DNA of 64,000 nucleotides. Origin: Mesorhizobium erdmanii USDA 3471 (lineage in GTDB: Bacteria; Pseudomonadota; Alphaproteobacteria; Rhizobiales; Rhizobiaceae). Below are positions 52,136 through 60,206 of the stretch, piece after piece. Both the position numbers and the translations under genes were made by a program. Position 1 is the stretch's first letter; every line of letters starts with the position of its first letter. The notes under the pieces are model-generated. The model saw nothing but the letters and a program-made list of their open reading frames with translations, did no database searches and had not been told where the DNA came from. The stretch lies in NCBI RefSeq assembly GCF_000472705.1, contig NZ_AXAE01000012.1, forward strand, positions 145,716 through 209,715, in the 5' to 3' direction.

Positions 52136-52561
52136 TCAACTGTAAGGCGACCAGCACTGCTGGCGAGGCCCGTTATAGGGCTGGTAGCTGTTGTCCCAGG
52201 CACGGTAGGAAACGTAGCGCCCATAGCACCAGCGTACATGCGCCGCTTCCAGACGGAAGGCGGAAGCCGGCGGCAATGGCGCGACGGTTCCGGCCGCGAC
52301 ACCGGCGGCAAAGGCGGCGGCGGGGAACCAGTAACCGTTGTAATACCGGTAGCCTGGCCGCACACCGACGTAGCCGCGATAGCCGTTATAGTAATAGCCG
52401 CCGCCGACGACGTAGAAGCCGCGCCGAAACCAGACGGGCGTCGGCGCGGTGGTGACCGATGCCGGGGCGGAGGCCGGCACGACCGGCAGGGCCTGGGCCG
52501 GCGAGGCCAGCACCGTAGCTCCAACCATCAAACCGCAAAATACCTTGATTGTCCGTTTCAT
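52136..52561 (-). CDS. BA14K-family exported protein
   Basis: The 141-residue protein has a signal peptide (ending near PAQALP), a Tyr/Gly-rich middle (GGGYYYNGYRGYVGV) and the C-terminal BA14K motif HVRWCYGRYVSYRAWDNSYQ with PYNGPRQQCWSPYS. BA14K of Brucella is an immunoreactive, lectin-like envelope protein. This one probably lies in the periplasm or on the surface with one disulfide. It is transcribed alone, 53 bases from the VOC gene. Confidence 0.85.
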   Translation of the reverse strand: MKRTIKVFCGLMVGATVLASPAQALPVVPASAPASVTTAPTPVWFRRGFYVVGGGYYYNGYRGYVGVRPGYRYYNGYWFPAAAFAAGVAAGTVAPLPPASAFRLEAAHVRWCYGRYVSYRAWDNSYQPYNGPRQQCWSPYS

Positions 52562-52599
52562 CTTTTCACTCCTGTGGATGGGGTCGAAGGGTCTGGGGA

Positions 52600-53025
52600 T
52601 TATTGACGGCGGAGCGCCCGCAGTTCGGAGATCGACAGCGCGCCATCGCCGTTCGTGTCCGCCTGCAGCAGCCGGTCGGGAATGAAGGCGGCAAACTCGT
52701 CGCGCGAAATCTTGCCGTCGCCGTTGCGGTCGATGCGGCCGGCCTCGGCCTGGAAACCGGAGAATTGCGCCGCCTGGAAGTCGGGCTTCGCCTTGACCTG
52801 TTCCACGGCCGCGCGCACTTCGTCCGCGTCGAGCAGGCCATTGTGGTTGGCATCCATCCGGTCGAACATGACAGCCCGCGCGGCCCGGATCTCACTGAAT
52901 TCGAGCTTGCGGTCGCCGTTGGTGTCGATGCGCCGGAAGAGTTCCCTGGCGCCGCTGCCTTGCGCCGCACAGGCGCTGCCCGCGCCGAGCAGCAGGCCGG
53001 CAAAGGCGATGACGATCTTGTTCAT
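52600..53025 (-). CDS. Exported EF-hand calcium-binding protein
   Basis: The 141-residue protein has a signal peptide ending SACA and four EF-hand loops: DTNGDRKLEFSE, DANHNGLLDADE, DRNGDGKISRDE and DTNGDGALSISE. All carry the calcium-ligand pattern. It is probably a periplasmic calcium-binding or sensor protein. It diverges from a second EF-hand gene, and a palindrome lies just before its start. Confidence 0.85.
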   Translation of the reverse strand: MNKIVIAFAGLLLGAGSACAAQGSGARELFRRIDTNGDRKLEFSEIRAARAVMFDRMDANHNGLLDADEVRAAVEQVKAKPDFQAAQFSGFQAEAGRIDRNGDGKISRDEFAAFIPDRLLQADTNGDGALSISELRALRRQ

Positions 53026-53045
53026 GCTGGTCTCCGCATTGAATC

Positions 53046-53068
53046 GGATGGTCCGCCGCGGACCGTCC
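53046..53068. promoter_or_regulatory. Palindrome upstream of EF-hand gene
   Basis: GGTCCGCCGCGGACC is a 7-base inverted repeat around one base, with GGA/TCC flanks, 20 bases before the leftward EF-hand start. It may be an operator or a leader hairpin. Confidence 0.35.
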
Positions 53069-53269
53069 TAGCAGAGCCTTCTACGCAGCGCCGTCCGCGC
53101 TCCTACGCGGTGTGCGTCGATTTTTCGTGGCGCCGCCGGCGCTATGGCCGATCCCTGCCGCTGGCGATTCTGATTCGGCAAGAATCTTCCGCGTCGAGCG
53201 TAGGGTCCGGCCTCGTGCTGCGTATCGGTCAGCAGTCGTCCCCGACCTGACCACGAAAGGATCATCATC

Positions 53270-53704
53270 ATGAAACGCTCAGCACTCATTGCGGCTCTGC
53301 TCATGGGGCTTACACCGCTCGGCGCGGCGCAGGCACAGGACATGCCAGGCCAGCGCATCCTGCAACGCATCGACACCAATGGCGACGGTGCCATCTCCAA
53401 GGACGAGATGGCGGCTGCCCGCGAGCGCCTGTTCAAGCGACTCGACCGCAACGGCGACGGCGTCATCGACGAGAAGGAAATCGAAAGTGCCCGTCAGGCG
53501 ATCGAGGACCGTGCCGAGGTAGCACAGGCGCGGCTCGCCAACCGCTGGCGGCGCATGGACGCCAATGGCGACGGCAAGGTGTCAGAACAGGAATTCGCCA
53601 GCAGCATGCCGTTGTTCGACCTCGTTGATCGCAACGGCGATGGCAAGCTTTCGGCGGACGAGATCGCGACCGTCCGCAAGCTGCTAGCCGAGCGTGCCAA
53701 CTGA
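53270..53704 (+). CDS. Exported EF-hand calcium-binding protein
   Basis: The 144-residue protein has a signal peptide ending GAAQAQ and four EF-hand loops: DTNGDGAISKDE, DRNGDGVIDEKE, DANGDGKVSEQE and DRNGDGKLSADE. It resembles the divergent protein at 52600 and is probably an old duplicate. It may share the envelope-stress role of the sigma operon downstream. AAAGGA precedes the ATG. Confidence 0.86.
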   Translation: MKRSALIAALLMGLTPLGAAQAQDMPGQRILQRIDTNGDGAISKDEMAAARERLFKRLDRNGDGVIDEKEIESARQAIEDRAEVAQARLANRWRRMDANGDGKVSEQEFASSMPLFDLVDRNGDGKLSADEIATVRKLLAERAN

Positions 53705-53741
53705 CCCGCAATCATTCCCTTTACAAAACAAGGAGTACGAC

Positions 53742-54125
53742 ATGTTGTCTTCAGTAAAAATCCCGGGTCTGTGCGTCGGCACGATGCTTGCCTGGTGGGC
53801 CGTTTCGCCGGCCTCGGCCGAGGAGTGGCAGCGTCCGACCGTGCATGGCGGCGAGATCAGCCGCAGCGTCGGCAAGGACGGCGATGTCTATACAGGCTCG
53901 ACCATCCGCACCGGTCCGAATGGCGGCACCTACACGTCCAGTTCCAAATGCCTGGGAGGCGTTGTTGACCGCTGTGCCAGAAGCTATTCTGGCACCGGGC
54001 CGAACGGGCAGTCCTTCTCCGGCAAGCGGGTGTCGGCGCGCGGGCCGTTCGGGGGCCGCTCGGCCGGCAGCTTCACCGGCCCGAACGGCAACACGGTCCA
54101 TGGCTTCCGCCGCTGGCGGCGCTGA
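53742..54125 (+). CDS. Exported Gly-rich repeat protein
   Basis: The 127-residue protein has a signal peptide (ending SPASAEE) and a mature part of short repeats around GPNG (TIRTGPNGGTYTSSSKC, YSGTGPNGQSFSG, GSFTGPNGNTVHGF), with a basic end RRWRR. Two cysteines may form a disulfide. No family function is known to me; the repeat style is common in rhizobial envelope proteins. It lies 37 bases after the EF-hand gene and may be cotranscribed. AGGAG precedes the ATG. Confidence 0.72.
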   Translation: MLSSVKIPGLCVGTMLAWWAVSPASAEEWQRPTVHGGEISRSVGKDGDVYTGSTIRTGPNGGTYTSSSKCLGGVVDRCARSYSGTGPNGQSFSGKRVSARGPFGGRSAGSFTGPNGNTVHGFRRWRR

Positions 54126-54209
54126 AATCTGGTGCGATGGATTTGAACCCGAACTTCGTTTCTGTGCCGCCCCGGATCGGATTCGTAACGCCGGCAGTCT
54201 CGCCCTTGG

Positions 54210-54806
54210 GTGCGCGCCGCCGTGTCGATTGACCAGCCCCGAGTCGATGACGACCTTCTGGCGCGCATCGCCGCGGGTAGCCAAAGCGCGCTGTCCGAGC
54301 TCATCGCCCGCCATGGCCGCGGGTTGCGAATGTTCGCGGCGCGTTATCTCGGCAATGCAGGCGATGCCGAGGATGTGGTGCAGGAGGTGTTCGTGACCGT
54401 CTGGAAACAGGCCGCGCGCTTCGATCCTGCCAAGGGGCGGGCTTCGACCTGGCTCTACCGGATCACCGCCAACCGTTGCATCGACCAGCGTCGACGCAGG
54501 GCGCTACGCGGGTTCATCGGGCTGGACGACATAAGGGACGAGGTCGCTTCGCCGGAGGCGGATGCCGAAGCGACGACCGCTGCGCGGCAGGAACTCGCGA
54601 TCGTGCGCGATGGGCTGTCACGTCTGCCGGAGCGGCAACGCATGGCGGTGCTGCTGAGGGCCGTCGGCGACCTCGACATAGCGGCGATCGCCGAGGTGAT
54701 GGGCAGCAGCGTCGGCTCGGCCGAGCAATTGCTTGTCCGCGGACGGCGCGCGCTCAGGGATCATTTGGCAATGGCGGCCGCGGGCCGCGGAAGGGAGTCC
54801 TCATGA
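54210..54806 (+). CDS. ECF-type RNA polymerase sigma factor
   Basis: The 198-residue sigma factor has region 2 (AARYLGNAGDAEDVVQEVFV, then WKQAARFDPAKGRASTWLYR) and region 4 (LPERQRMAVLLRAVGDLDIA, IAEVMGSSVGSAEQLL). It directs RNA polymerase to stress promoters. The next two genes overlap it and each other (ATGA, TTGA), forming a unit with a membrane protein and a periplasmic sensor, which likely hold the sigma factor inactive until induced. GTG 54210 or 54222 are possible starts. Confidence 0.9.
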   Translation: MRAAVSIDQPRVDDDLLARIAAGSQSALSELIARHGRGLRMFAARYLGNAGDAEDVVQEVFVTVWKQAARFDPAKGRASTWLYRITANRCIDQRRRRALRGFIGLDDIRDEVASPEADAEATTAARQELAIVRDGLSRLPERQRMAVLLRAVGDLDIAAIAEVMGSSVGSAEQLLVRGRRALRDHLAMAAAGRGRESS

Positions 54807-55237
54807 CACGGGACGAATTCGAACGATGCAGGCGCCGCTTCGGCGATACCGTCGAGGCGTGGCCGGCGCCTTTCCGCCAGCAGGCGCTGGCCCTGATGGC
54901 GCAGGAGCAGAACGACGATCCGGATGCCGCGCTCGATCGCCTCGTGCTCGAGGCGGCGCAGGCCGACGGGGATGACCACGCACTGGCGCGCAAGGTGCTG
55001 GCTCGTATCGACGCCGGCTCGGCGCGCCCGTTCTTCCTGTGGCGTCCGCTCTTGAGCCCGGCCGGGCTCGCGGCCTGCACCGCCGCGGCCCTCGTGGCGG
55101 CGACGTTGGCGGGCTACCAGGTGGCGCGGCTGCAGGACGATCCGGCCGATACGGAACTGCTGGCGCTGGCGTCCGGTTCATCGCTGGCCGATGCCGGCGG
55201 TGTCGTGGCCGATCCGGAAGGGGAGGGCTCGCTTTGA
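54803..55237 (+). CDS. Membrane protein of ECF operon, probable anti-sigma factor
   Basis: The 144-residue protein has a cytoplasmic N-terminal part (MTRDEFERCRRRFGDTVEAW) and one membrane segment (GLAACTAAALVAATLAGYQV), then a short periplasmic acidic tail. The order (sigma factor, single-pass membrane protein, periplasmic heavy-metal-sensor-like protein) is the usual one for ECF anti-sigma partners. No zinc-binding anti-sigma motif is seen, so the role is inferred from position. Confidence 0.62.
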   Translation: MTRDEFERCRRRFGDTVEAWPAPFRQQALALMAQEQNDDPDAALDRLVLEAAQADGDDHALARKVLARIDAGSARPFFLWRPLLSPAGLAACTAAALVAATLAGYQVARLQDDPADTELLALASGSSLADAGGVVADPEGEGSL

Positions 55238-55635
55238 AGCGTTCCTGGATATTGGCCGCGACGTTGGGCCTGCTTGCCCTTTCGCTGGCCGTCAACTTCT
55301 TCCTGGTCGGTTACGCCATGCATGGCTTGCGGCAAGGCGCGGCGGCGCGTGTGCTGTTGTCGGAGATTGCCAGCAGCTATCCGCCGGAGGTGAGGAAGGA
55401 GTTCCGCGACGTCCTGCGCGGCAACCGCGCGCGTACCTTCCAGGCACTGCGCGACCTGCGCAGCGCGCGCGCCAATCTGGCGGCGGCACAAACAGCCAAA
55501 CCCTTTGACGAAGTGGCGGTGAAGGACGCGATGGGAACCGTGCGCAGCGCAACCACCAACCTTCAGGCGACCATGCAGGACTATCTCCTGACCGCGCTGA
55601 AGAATGTCAACGCCAAGCCCGCCGTGGGAGGTTGA
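55234..55635 (+). CDS. Periplasmic metal/stress sensor (CnrX/ZraP-like)
   Basis: The 133-residue protein has one N-terminal membrane segment (ILAATLGLLALSLAVNFFLV) and a helical periplasmic part (YPPEVRKEFRDVLRGNRART, LRSARANLAAAQTAKPFDEV). This matches the heavy-metal-resistance/periplasmic sensor family that works with ECF sigma systems. The TTG start at 55234 overlaps the previous stop, with GGGAGGG six bases upstream. It probably signals envelope or metal stress to the membrane partner. Confidence 0.72.
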   Translation: MKRSWILAATLGLLALSLAVNFFLVGYAMHGLRQGAAARVLLSEIASSYPPEVRKEFRDVLRGNRARTFQALRDLRSARANLAAAQTAKPFDEVAVKDAMGTVRSATTNLQATMQDYLLTALKNVNAKPAVGG

Positions 55636-55721
55636 GCCGCGACGGCCCTACTGGCGGCACAATCGTCGCCGACCTATGTCGATGTCCGACCTTTGGCGAA
55701 ACCGATCGCGAAGTTGCAGCA

Positions 55722-56882
55722 ATGCGGCACGAAAGGCTTGTTCTGACCCTGCTTTGGCGCGAGCCGTTGGCTGGTTTGCGCTCGATGCGTCGCCGCGACC
55801 TGGCATGGATCGGGCTTGGTGGCAGCGCCCTTTTTGCCTACGCCGTGGCCGACATCGTTGTCGCCTTGCAGGCGGGGGCGGCCACGCTGCGGCACGCGTG
55901 GCCGCTGTGGACCTTTGGCCTGCCGGGAGCGCTTCTTGGCCTTGGCGGCTTGGCTGGCAACTTGCTCGCGAGGCTTTGCCTGTCGCGCGCCTTCGCGCCG
56001 TTCCTGAAGGCATTGCCGCTCTCGCTTGTCCAACGCCGGCGAATGGCGGCGGTGGCGGCATGTGCGCTGGGCATTCCGATTGTCGTCCTAGTCGCGGCGA
56101 CGATAGGCTTTGGCTGTTTCGTCATCGCCAAGCCACTGGCGCCTGTCTGGGGCCTCGGTGCCGCAATCCTGTTTGGCGCCGGCTTCTGCGCGACAGCCGT
56201 GCTGCATCTGCGAAGCGCTCGCGACCCCGTCCGCATCGGCAATTCCGAACTGGCGAGGGATCCAGGCGGGCACCGGCCCTTGCTAGGCCCCTTCGATCGT
56301 GCGGCGCCGGCGTGGCTCTCCAGCTGGGCCTGGGGTCTGCCCGCCGGCCGCGTAACACTCTCATGGCGGCTTGTGGGGGCAGCCATGCTTTTCGGTTTGG
56401 TGGCGGTCGTTGCCGCCTCCATCAGTCTTGTTCGTCATGATGCGGTGCCGGCGGCCATGGTCGCCCTGACCGGCGGCGTTCTGGTCTTCATGCTGAGTGC
56501 GCGCTTCCATCCGCTCGGTTCGCCGGTGCTGCGCACGGCTCCGCTCGGCTTTGCCAGGGCCTGGTTGCGCTTGGCGCGGCTGCCGCTGCAATTGTCGGTC
56601 GCCTACTTTCTCTTGCCGGCGGGTGCTGCCTTGGCGGCGGAGCCATCGGCCTGGGCAATGCCGCTCGCCAGCGGCTTCTGGCTGATGGTGCTGAACGGCG
56701 CCTATGCGGTGTTCGCCGCCTATTTCATGACCGCGCCGTTCGTCGCCGCGCTGAGTTTTCTCGGCGCCATCGCCTACACCAGCTACGAGTCGCTCGAATA
56801 TGGGCGCACGGTGGTGATCGGCTTTGCTGCCCTTGTCCTGTTCTTGTGGTACCGGGCGCAACGGAGATATCGCCATGGATAG
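55722..56882 (+). CDS. Multi-pass membrane protein, probable ABC permease partner
   Basis: The protein of about 386 residues has roughly ten hydrophobic segments (WIGLGGSALFAYAVADIVVA, AAVAACALGIPIVVLVAATI, LFGLVAVVAASISLV, AYTSYESLEYGRTVVIGFAA near the end). No enzyme motif is seen. It overlaps the ABC ATPase gene by eight bases, so it is most likely the membrane part of that transporter. The start is uncertain: ATG 55722 has a weak site, and a TTG at 55632 overlaps the upstream stop. Confidence 0.65.
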   Translation: MRHERLVLTLLWREPLAGLRSMRRRDLAWIGLGGSALFAYAVADIVVALQAGAATLRHAWPLWTFGLPGALLGLGGLAGNLLARLCLSRAFAPFLKALPLSLVQRRRMAAVAACALGIPIVVLVAATIGFGCFVIAKPLAPVWGLGAAILFGAGFCATAVLHLRSARDPVRIGNSELARDPGGHRPLLGPFDRAAPAWLSSWAWGLPAGRVTLSWRLVGAAMLFGLVAVVAASISLVRHDAVPAAMVALTGGVLVFMLSARFHPLGSPVLRTAPLGFARAWLRLARLPLQLSVAYFLLPAGAALAAEPSAWAMPLASGFWLMVLNGAYAVFAAYFMTAPFVAALSFLGAIAYTSYESLEYGRTVVIGFAALVLFLWYRAQRRYRHG

Positions 56883-57633
56883 CAGTGTCCATCCTGCCGA
56901 GATACTCGCGGTTCGTGGGCTCAGCGCCGGCTATGGGGGCCGCGCGGTCGTCAGCGGTATCGATCTGTCGCTCAACCGGGGCGACATCCTTGGCCTGCTC
57001 GGCGCGAACGGTTCAGGCAAGTCCACCTTGCTCAAGGCAATCACGGGCCAGATACCGCCGCTCAGCGGCAGCGTGAACGTCAACGGCGCCGATCTTGCCA
57101 GCGCGGCGGAGCGCGCCAAGTTCGGCTTCGGCCTTGCCATCGATCCATCCGATCTGCCGGTGGCACTGACCGGGCGGCAATATCTGCAACTCGTCGGTTC
57201 GATCCGGGGCTGCGCCGAAGACGACTGGCCTGGCGTGAATGTCGCCGAACGGCTCGGGCTCAAGCCGTGGATCGACCGGGCAATCGCCCACTATTCACTC
57301 GGCACCCGGGCCAAGATCGCGATTGCCGCGGCGCTGCTCGGCGCGCCACCGCTGCTTATCCTCGACGAGTCCTTGAACGGCCTCGATCCGCTTGCCGCCT
57401 TCGAGGTGAAGCGCATCATCCTGGCGCTGGCTTCGAGTGGCCGCCATGCCGTCATCATCTCGACCCATGTCGTGGAATCCGTACCGGGCCTGTGCAATCG
57501 CGCCGTCCTCCTGGCCGATGGCCGCATTGCGCGCGACTGGCAGCCTTGGCACCTGGCCGAGGCGGGCCAGATGCCTGGCGCGTTCGAAGCTGAAGTCATG
57601 CGGGCCCTGACGGTGCAGGCGACCGATGGATGA
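56875..57633 (+). CDS. ABC transporter ATP-binding protein
   Basis: The 252-residue ATPase has Walker A GANGSGKST, a Q-loop region and Walker B LLILDESLNGLDP, with H-loop STHVVES. The signature loop is atypical (YSLGTRAKIAIA in place of LSGGQ). It drives the membrane protein encoded just upstream; the cargo is unknown. The ATG at 56875 has GGAGA seven bases upstream. Behind its stop lies a ruined alcohol dehydrogenase fragment. Confidence 0.85.
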   Translation: MDSSVHPAEILAVRGLSAGYGGRAVVSGIDLSLNRGDILGLLGANGSGKSTLLKAITGQIPPLSGSVNVNGADLASAAERAKFGFGLAIDPSDLPVALTGRQYLQLVGSIRGCAEDDWPGVNVAERLGLKPWIDRAIAHYSLGTRAKIAIAAALLGAPPLLILDESLNGLDPLAAFEVKRIILALASSGRHAVIISTHVVESVPGLCNRAVLLADGRIARDWQPWHLAEAGQMPGAFEAEVMRALTVQATDG

Positions 57634-57684
57634 GCGCACGTTGCGCTTGAACGGTGAAAAGAAGCCGTTTGGCGACGGCCGTCG

Positions 57685-57838
57685 TCACGCTGCCGCGGAT
57701 CTGGTTCGAAAACAGGACCGGGATCGACATCTCAGCCGCAAAAGCCGGTCAGCGCGGTGTGGCCGCCCGTTCCACAAGAGCCCGCCGGCCGACCTCGTCG
57801 ACGCCAGCAACAGCGCCAAGCCGAAGTTCAGTTGAGGT
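57685..57838 (-). pseudogene. MDR alcohol dehydrogenase remnant
   Basis: The minus strand here matches part of the gene at 63220: nucleotide stretches encoding TGGH, then TGFAAEVSIPALFSNQIR are recognisable, as is a degraded VGGPA region. Small deletions and an extra T (in CTTTTGCGG) break the frame. Both ends of the gene are missing. Confidence 0.62.
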
Positions 57839-57892
57839 AGGGTCAAGCGGCATGGGTGCGGGAGAGACCCCGCGCCCATGGGCGGTAATCGA

Positions 57893-58165
57893 CTACGCCT
57901 TGCTCTCCACCAGGATGACCAGCGACTCCGGCACCACGCCATCATGCGACATCGCGTCGGCGGCTTTCTGGCTCTGCATGAGCGCGGCCATCTTATCCAT
58001 GTCCGGCACGTCCATCATCACGGCCACCCGCTTCGGGTTCTGCGGATCGACGAAGGTGCGGATGTTGGTAATTCCCAGCGAGCCGAAAAGCTCCTTGCGC
58101 TTGGGTGAACTCAACCAGTGCTTGGTGTCTTTCGTGATGTTGTGGTGGCCGATTACGGTTGGCAT
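57893..58165 (-). CDS. Conserved hypothetical protein
   Basis: The 90-residue cytosolic protein starts MPTVIGHHNITKDTKHWLSS, with TFVDPQNPKRVAVMMDVPDM and a C-terminal VPESLVILVESKA. The size and beta-rich pattern resemble small dimeric alpha-beta barrel proteins, but I do not recognise the family. A GGGAGG-like site lies before the ATG. It is a single gene divergent from the ATP-grasp cluster. Confidence 0.7.
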   Translation of the reverse strand: MPTVIGHHNITKDTKHWLSSPKRKELFGSLGITNIRTFVDPQNPKRVAVMMDVPDMDKMAALMQSQKAADAMSHDGVVPESLVILVESKA

Positions 58166-58459
58166 GGCATCCTCCCAAGGTGACGCCGGCGGCCGATATC
58201 GCCCGCCTTATGCTGCGATCCACCTGTGCATGCCAGTGAGCGCCGTTTCCGGCGGGCTGTCAATTAGCTGTTGCTGATGGATGGTGGCGGATTGGTTGGC
58301 GCGGCCAAGGTCTTCGGGGTCGCGAAACCCGCGGACCGGCGATCCGAACCGGGCGCCACAAGGCTCGCACAAGCGCCGGGGGCCAGACTCGGATCGTACA
58401 GAGATGCCGGCGTGGAGGCTGAATCGGCCCTAACCACCGCGTGGCAGGAGGGCTCGGGC
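58166..58459. other. Divergent region before ATP-grasp cluster
   Basis: If translation of the next gene starts at 58460, about 290 bases are non-coding and should hold its promoter. If it starts at 58277, the right part is coding (63 extra residues of atypical sequence). No other feature was seen. Confidence 0.4.
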
Positions 58460-60169
58460 TTGAAAAGCGCGGCAGTTCAAATCGAGACGTTTGAAGATCC
58501 GGGCCTCATCATGGGCAAGGCGCCCATTGTGCGAGCCGTTTTCGAAGGGCGGGATATTTCCCCCTTGTGGGATACACTGTTCGGACGCGTTTCGGCCGAC
58601 GTCACCGATGCCTCGGCGTTTCTGGATATATCGATCCTGCTCCATGCGATCGGCGAGGAAGAGAAGGCGGTGCTCAGCCAGAAGGCCGCGCTCGAGATCA
58701 GCCGCAAGTACCGGATCCGCAACGGACGCGGCACAGGACCGAGCGTCCTTGTTTTCGTGACCGCCGGAGACTTCATGGCCAACACGCCGATCGAGTTCCT
58801 GCTCGAGGCATCCGACGCGAACATCCTGCTCCACTATGTCGACGCCGACACCGCTGACCTCGGGGATGTTCCCGAGCACGATGTCGCCTTTGTTGCAGTC
58901 GGCGAGTCGGCAGCAAATCTGGCCGTGCTGGAGAACCTCGACCGATTGCTGCGCGGTTGGCCAGGCCCGATCATGAACAACGCGCCGCGCCGCATCATGG
59001 CCCTGTCCAGGGACGGCGTCGCGGAGGCCCTCAAGGACGAGCCTTCGATGCTTGCCCCGGCCGCTGCCCGCGTTTTGCGAGCCGTGGTCGAGCAAGTGGC
59101 TTCCGGCGAGATTGAGGTCGGCTCGGTGCTCTCGGCGAACTCGTTCCCGGTGATCATCCGCCCGGTCGGGACGCATGCCGGCAAGGGAATGGAGAAAATC
59201 TCCACACGATCGGAACTTTCGACCTATCTGGAGTCTCAAGCCGAAGCCGAATTCTTCATTACGCCATTCATCGACTACAGCGGGACAGACGGCAAATTCC
59301 GCAAGCAGCGCGTCGCGTTCATCAATGGACGGCCCTATGCCAGCCATCTAGCGGTGTCCGAGCATTGGATGGTGCACTACCTGAACGCCGGCATGACCCA
59401 GCACGAAGACAGGCGTGTCGAAGAAGCGTTGTGGATGGCCAATTTCGACCATGACTTCGCGGTGCGTCACACGCGTTCATTCGATGCTCTTCATCGGCGT
59501 CTCGGCCTGGACTACTTCGCCATCGATTGCGCCGAACTCGCCGATGGCCGCCTGCTGGTGTTCGAGGCGGATGTCGCGATGATCGTGCATTCCATGGATC
59601 AGGAACACATCTTCCCCTACAAGAAGGGCGCCATGCGCAAGCTTTTTGCGGGGTTCGAACAAGCGCTGGCTCAGCGCGTCGCGCGGATGATGCCGACGCC
59701 GGCGATCACCTGCGCCCATACCGGAAAGCCCGCTGTCTACCAGCGCACCGAGGACGACTGCCTGGTTTGCGCCCTGGCGATGTTCACCGGCCGAACCTAC
59801 GAGGACATCGAGGCGATCGCGCGGAACTGCGATCCGACATATCCGCTCGGCGGTCCGATGAGCCATTCCATAATGCGAGGCGTTGCCAACAGTTGCGGTT
59901 TCGTCCTCATGAGCAGCATCTACATGCTTTGGGCCAAGCCCGCGATCATAGGCGTGGTTTCGCCGACCATTCCCAACACCGGCCACGCCGTTTTCTGGGA
60001 CGGCGAGAAAATCGTCGATCCGGGTTACTGCGAGCGCGTCGATCGCTCCTATGTCGACCGATGCGGGCTGGAATTCACGCAGCGGGCGAGCGATCTCCAG
60101 CCGCTGATCAGTCATGACGTTCAAATCTCCTACATGGCCGGCGCCGTGGCGACCAATGAACCACTTTGA
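58460..60169 (+). CDS. ATP-grasp ligase-like protein fused to C39-type cysteine peptidase domain
   Basis: This is a 569-residue fusion. The N-terminal 90 residues are helical, TPR-like. An ATP-grasp-like part follows (about 95-400), with FPVIIRPVGTHAGKGMEKIS (229-248) as nucleotide-binding loop and DYFAIDCAELADGRLLVFEA (351-370). The C-terminal part (about 415-540) is a C39-like papain-fold domain with an apparently complete active site: Gln428, Cys434 (EDDCLVCALAMF), His509 and Asp520 (GHAVFWDGEKIVDPG). It may join and trim an amino acid or peptide. The TTG at 58460 has AGGAGG eight bases upstream. It is the first gene of a three-gene cluster. Confidence 0.72.
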   Translation: MKSAAVQIETFEDPGLIMGKAPIVRAVFEGRDISPLWDTLFGRVSADVTDASAFLDISILLHAIGEEEKAVLSQKAALEISRKYRIRNGRGTGPSVLVFVTAGDFMANTPIEFLLEASDANILLHYVDADTADLGDVPEHDVAFVAVGESAANLAVLENLDRLLRGWPGPIMNNAPRRIMALSRDGVAEALKDEPSMLAPAAARVLRAVVEQVASGEIEVGSVLSANSFPVIIRPVGTHAGKGMEKISTRSELSTYLESQAEAEFFITPFIDYSGTDGKFRKQRVAFINGRPYASHLAVSEHWMVHYLNAGMTQHEDRRVEEALWMANFDHDFAVRHTRSFDALHRRLGLDYFAIDCAELADGRLLVFEADVAMIVHSMDQEHIFPYKKGAMRKLFAGFEQALAQRVARMMPTPAITCAHTGKPAVYQRTEDDCLVCALAMFTGRTYEDIEAIARNCDPTYPLGGPMSHSIMRGVANSCGFVLMSSIYMLWAKPAIIGVVSPTIPNTGHAVFWDGEKIVDPGYCERVDRSYVDRCGLEFTQRASDLQPLISHDVQISYMAGAVATNEPL

Positions 60170-60206
60170 TCGTCTCGCCACCGCTGCCCTGACCGAGGAG
60201 ACTGGC

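Noticed and set aside
58271-58459. Longer N-terminus for the ATP-grasp fusion
   Set aside because: The extra 63 residues are low-complexity and lack a ribosome-binding site, while TTG 58460 has AGGAGG at good spacing. The alternative cannot be fully excluded.
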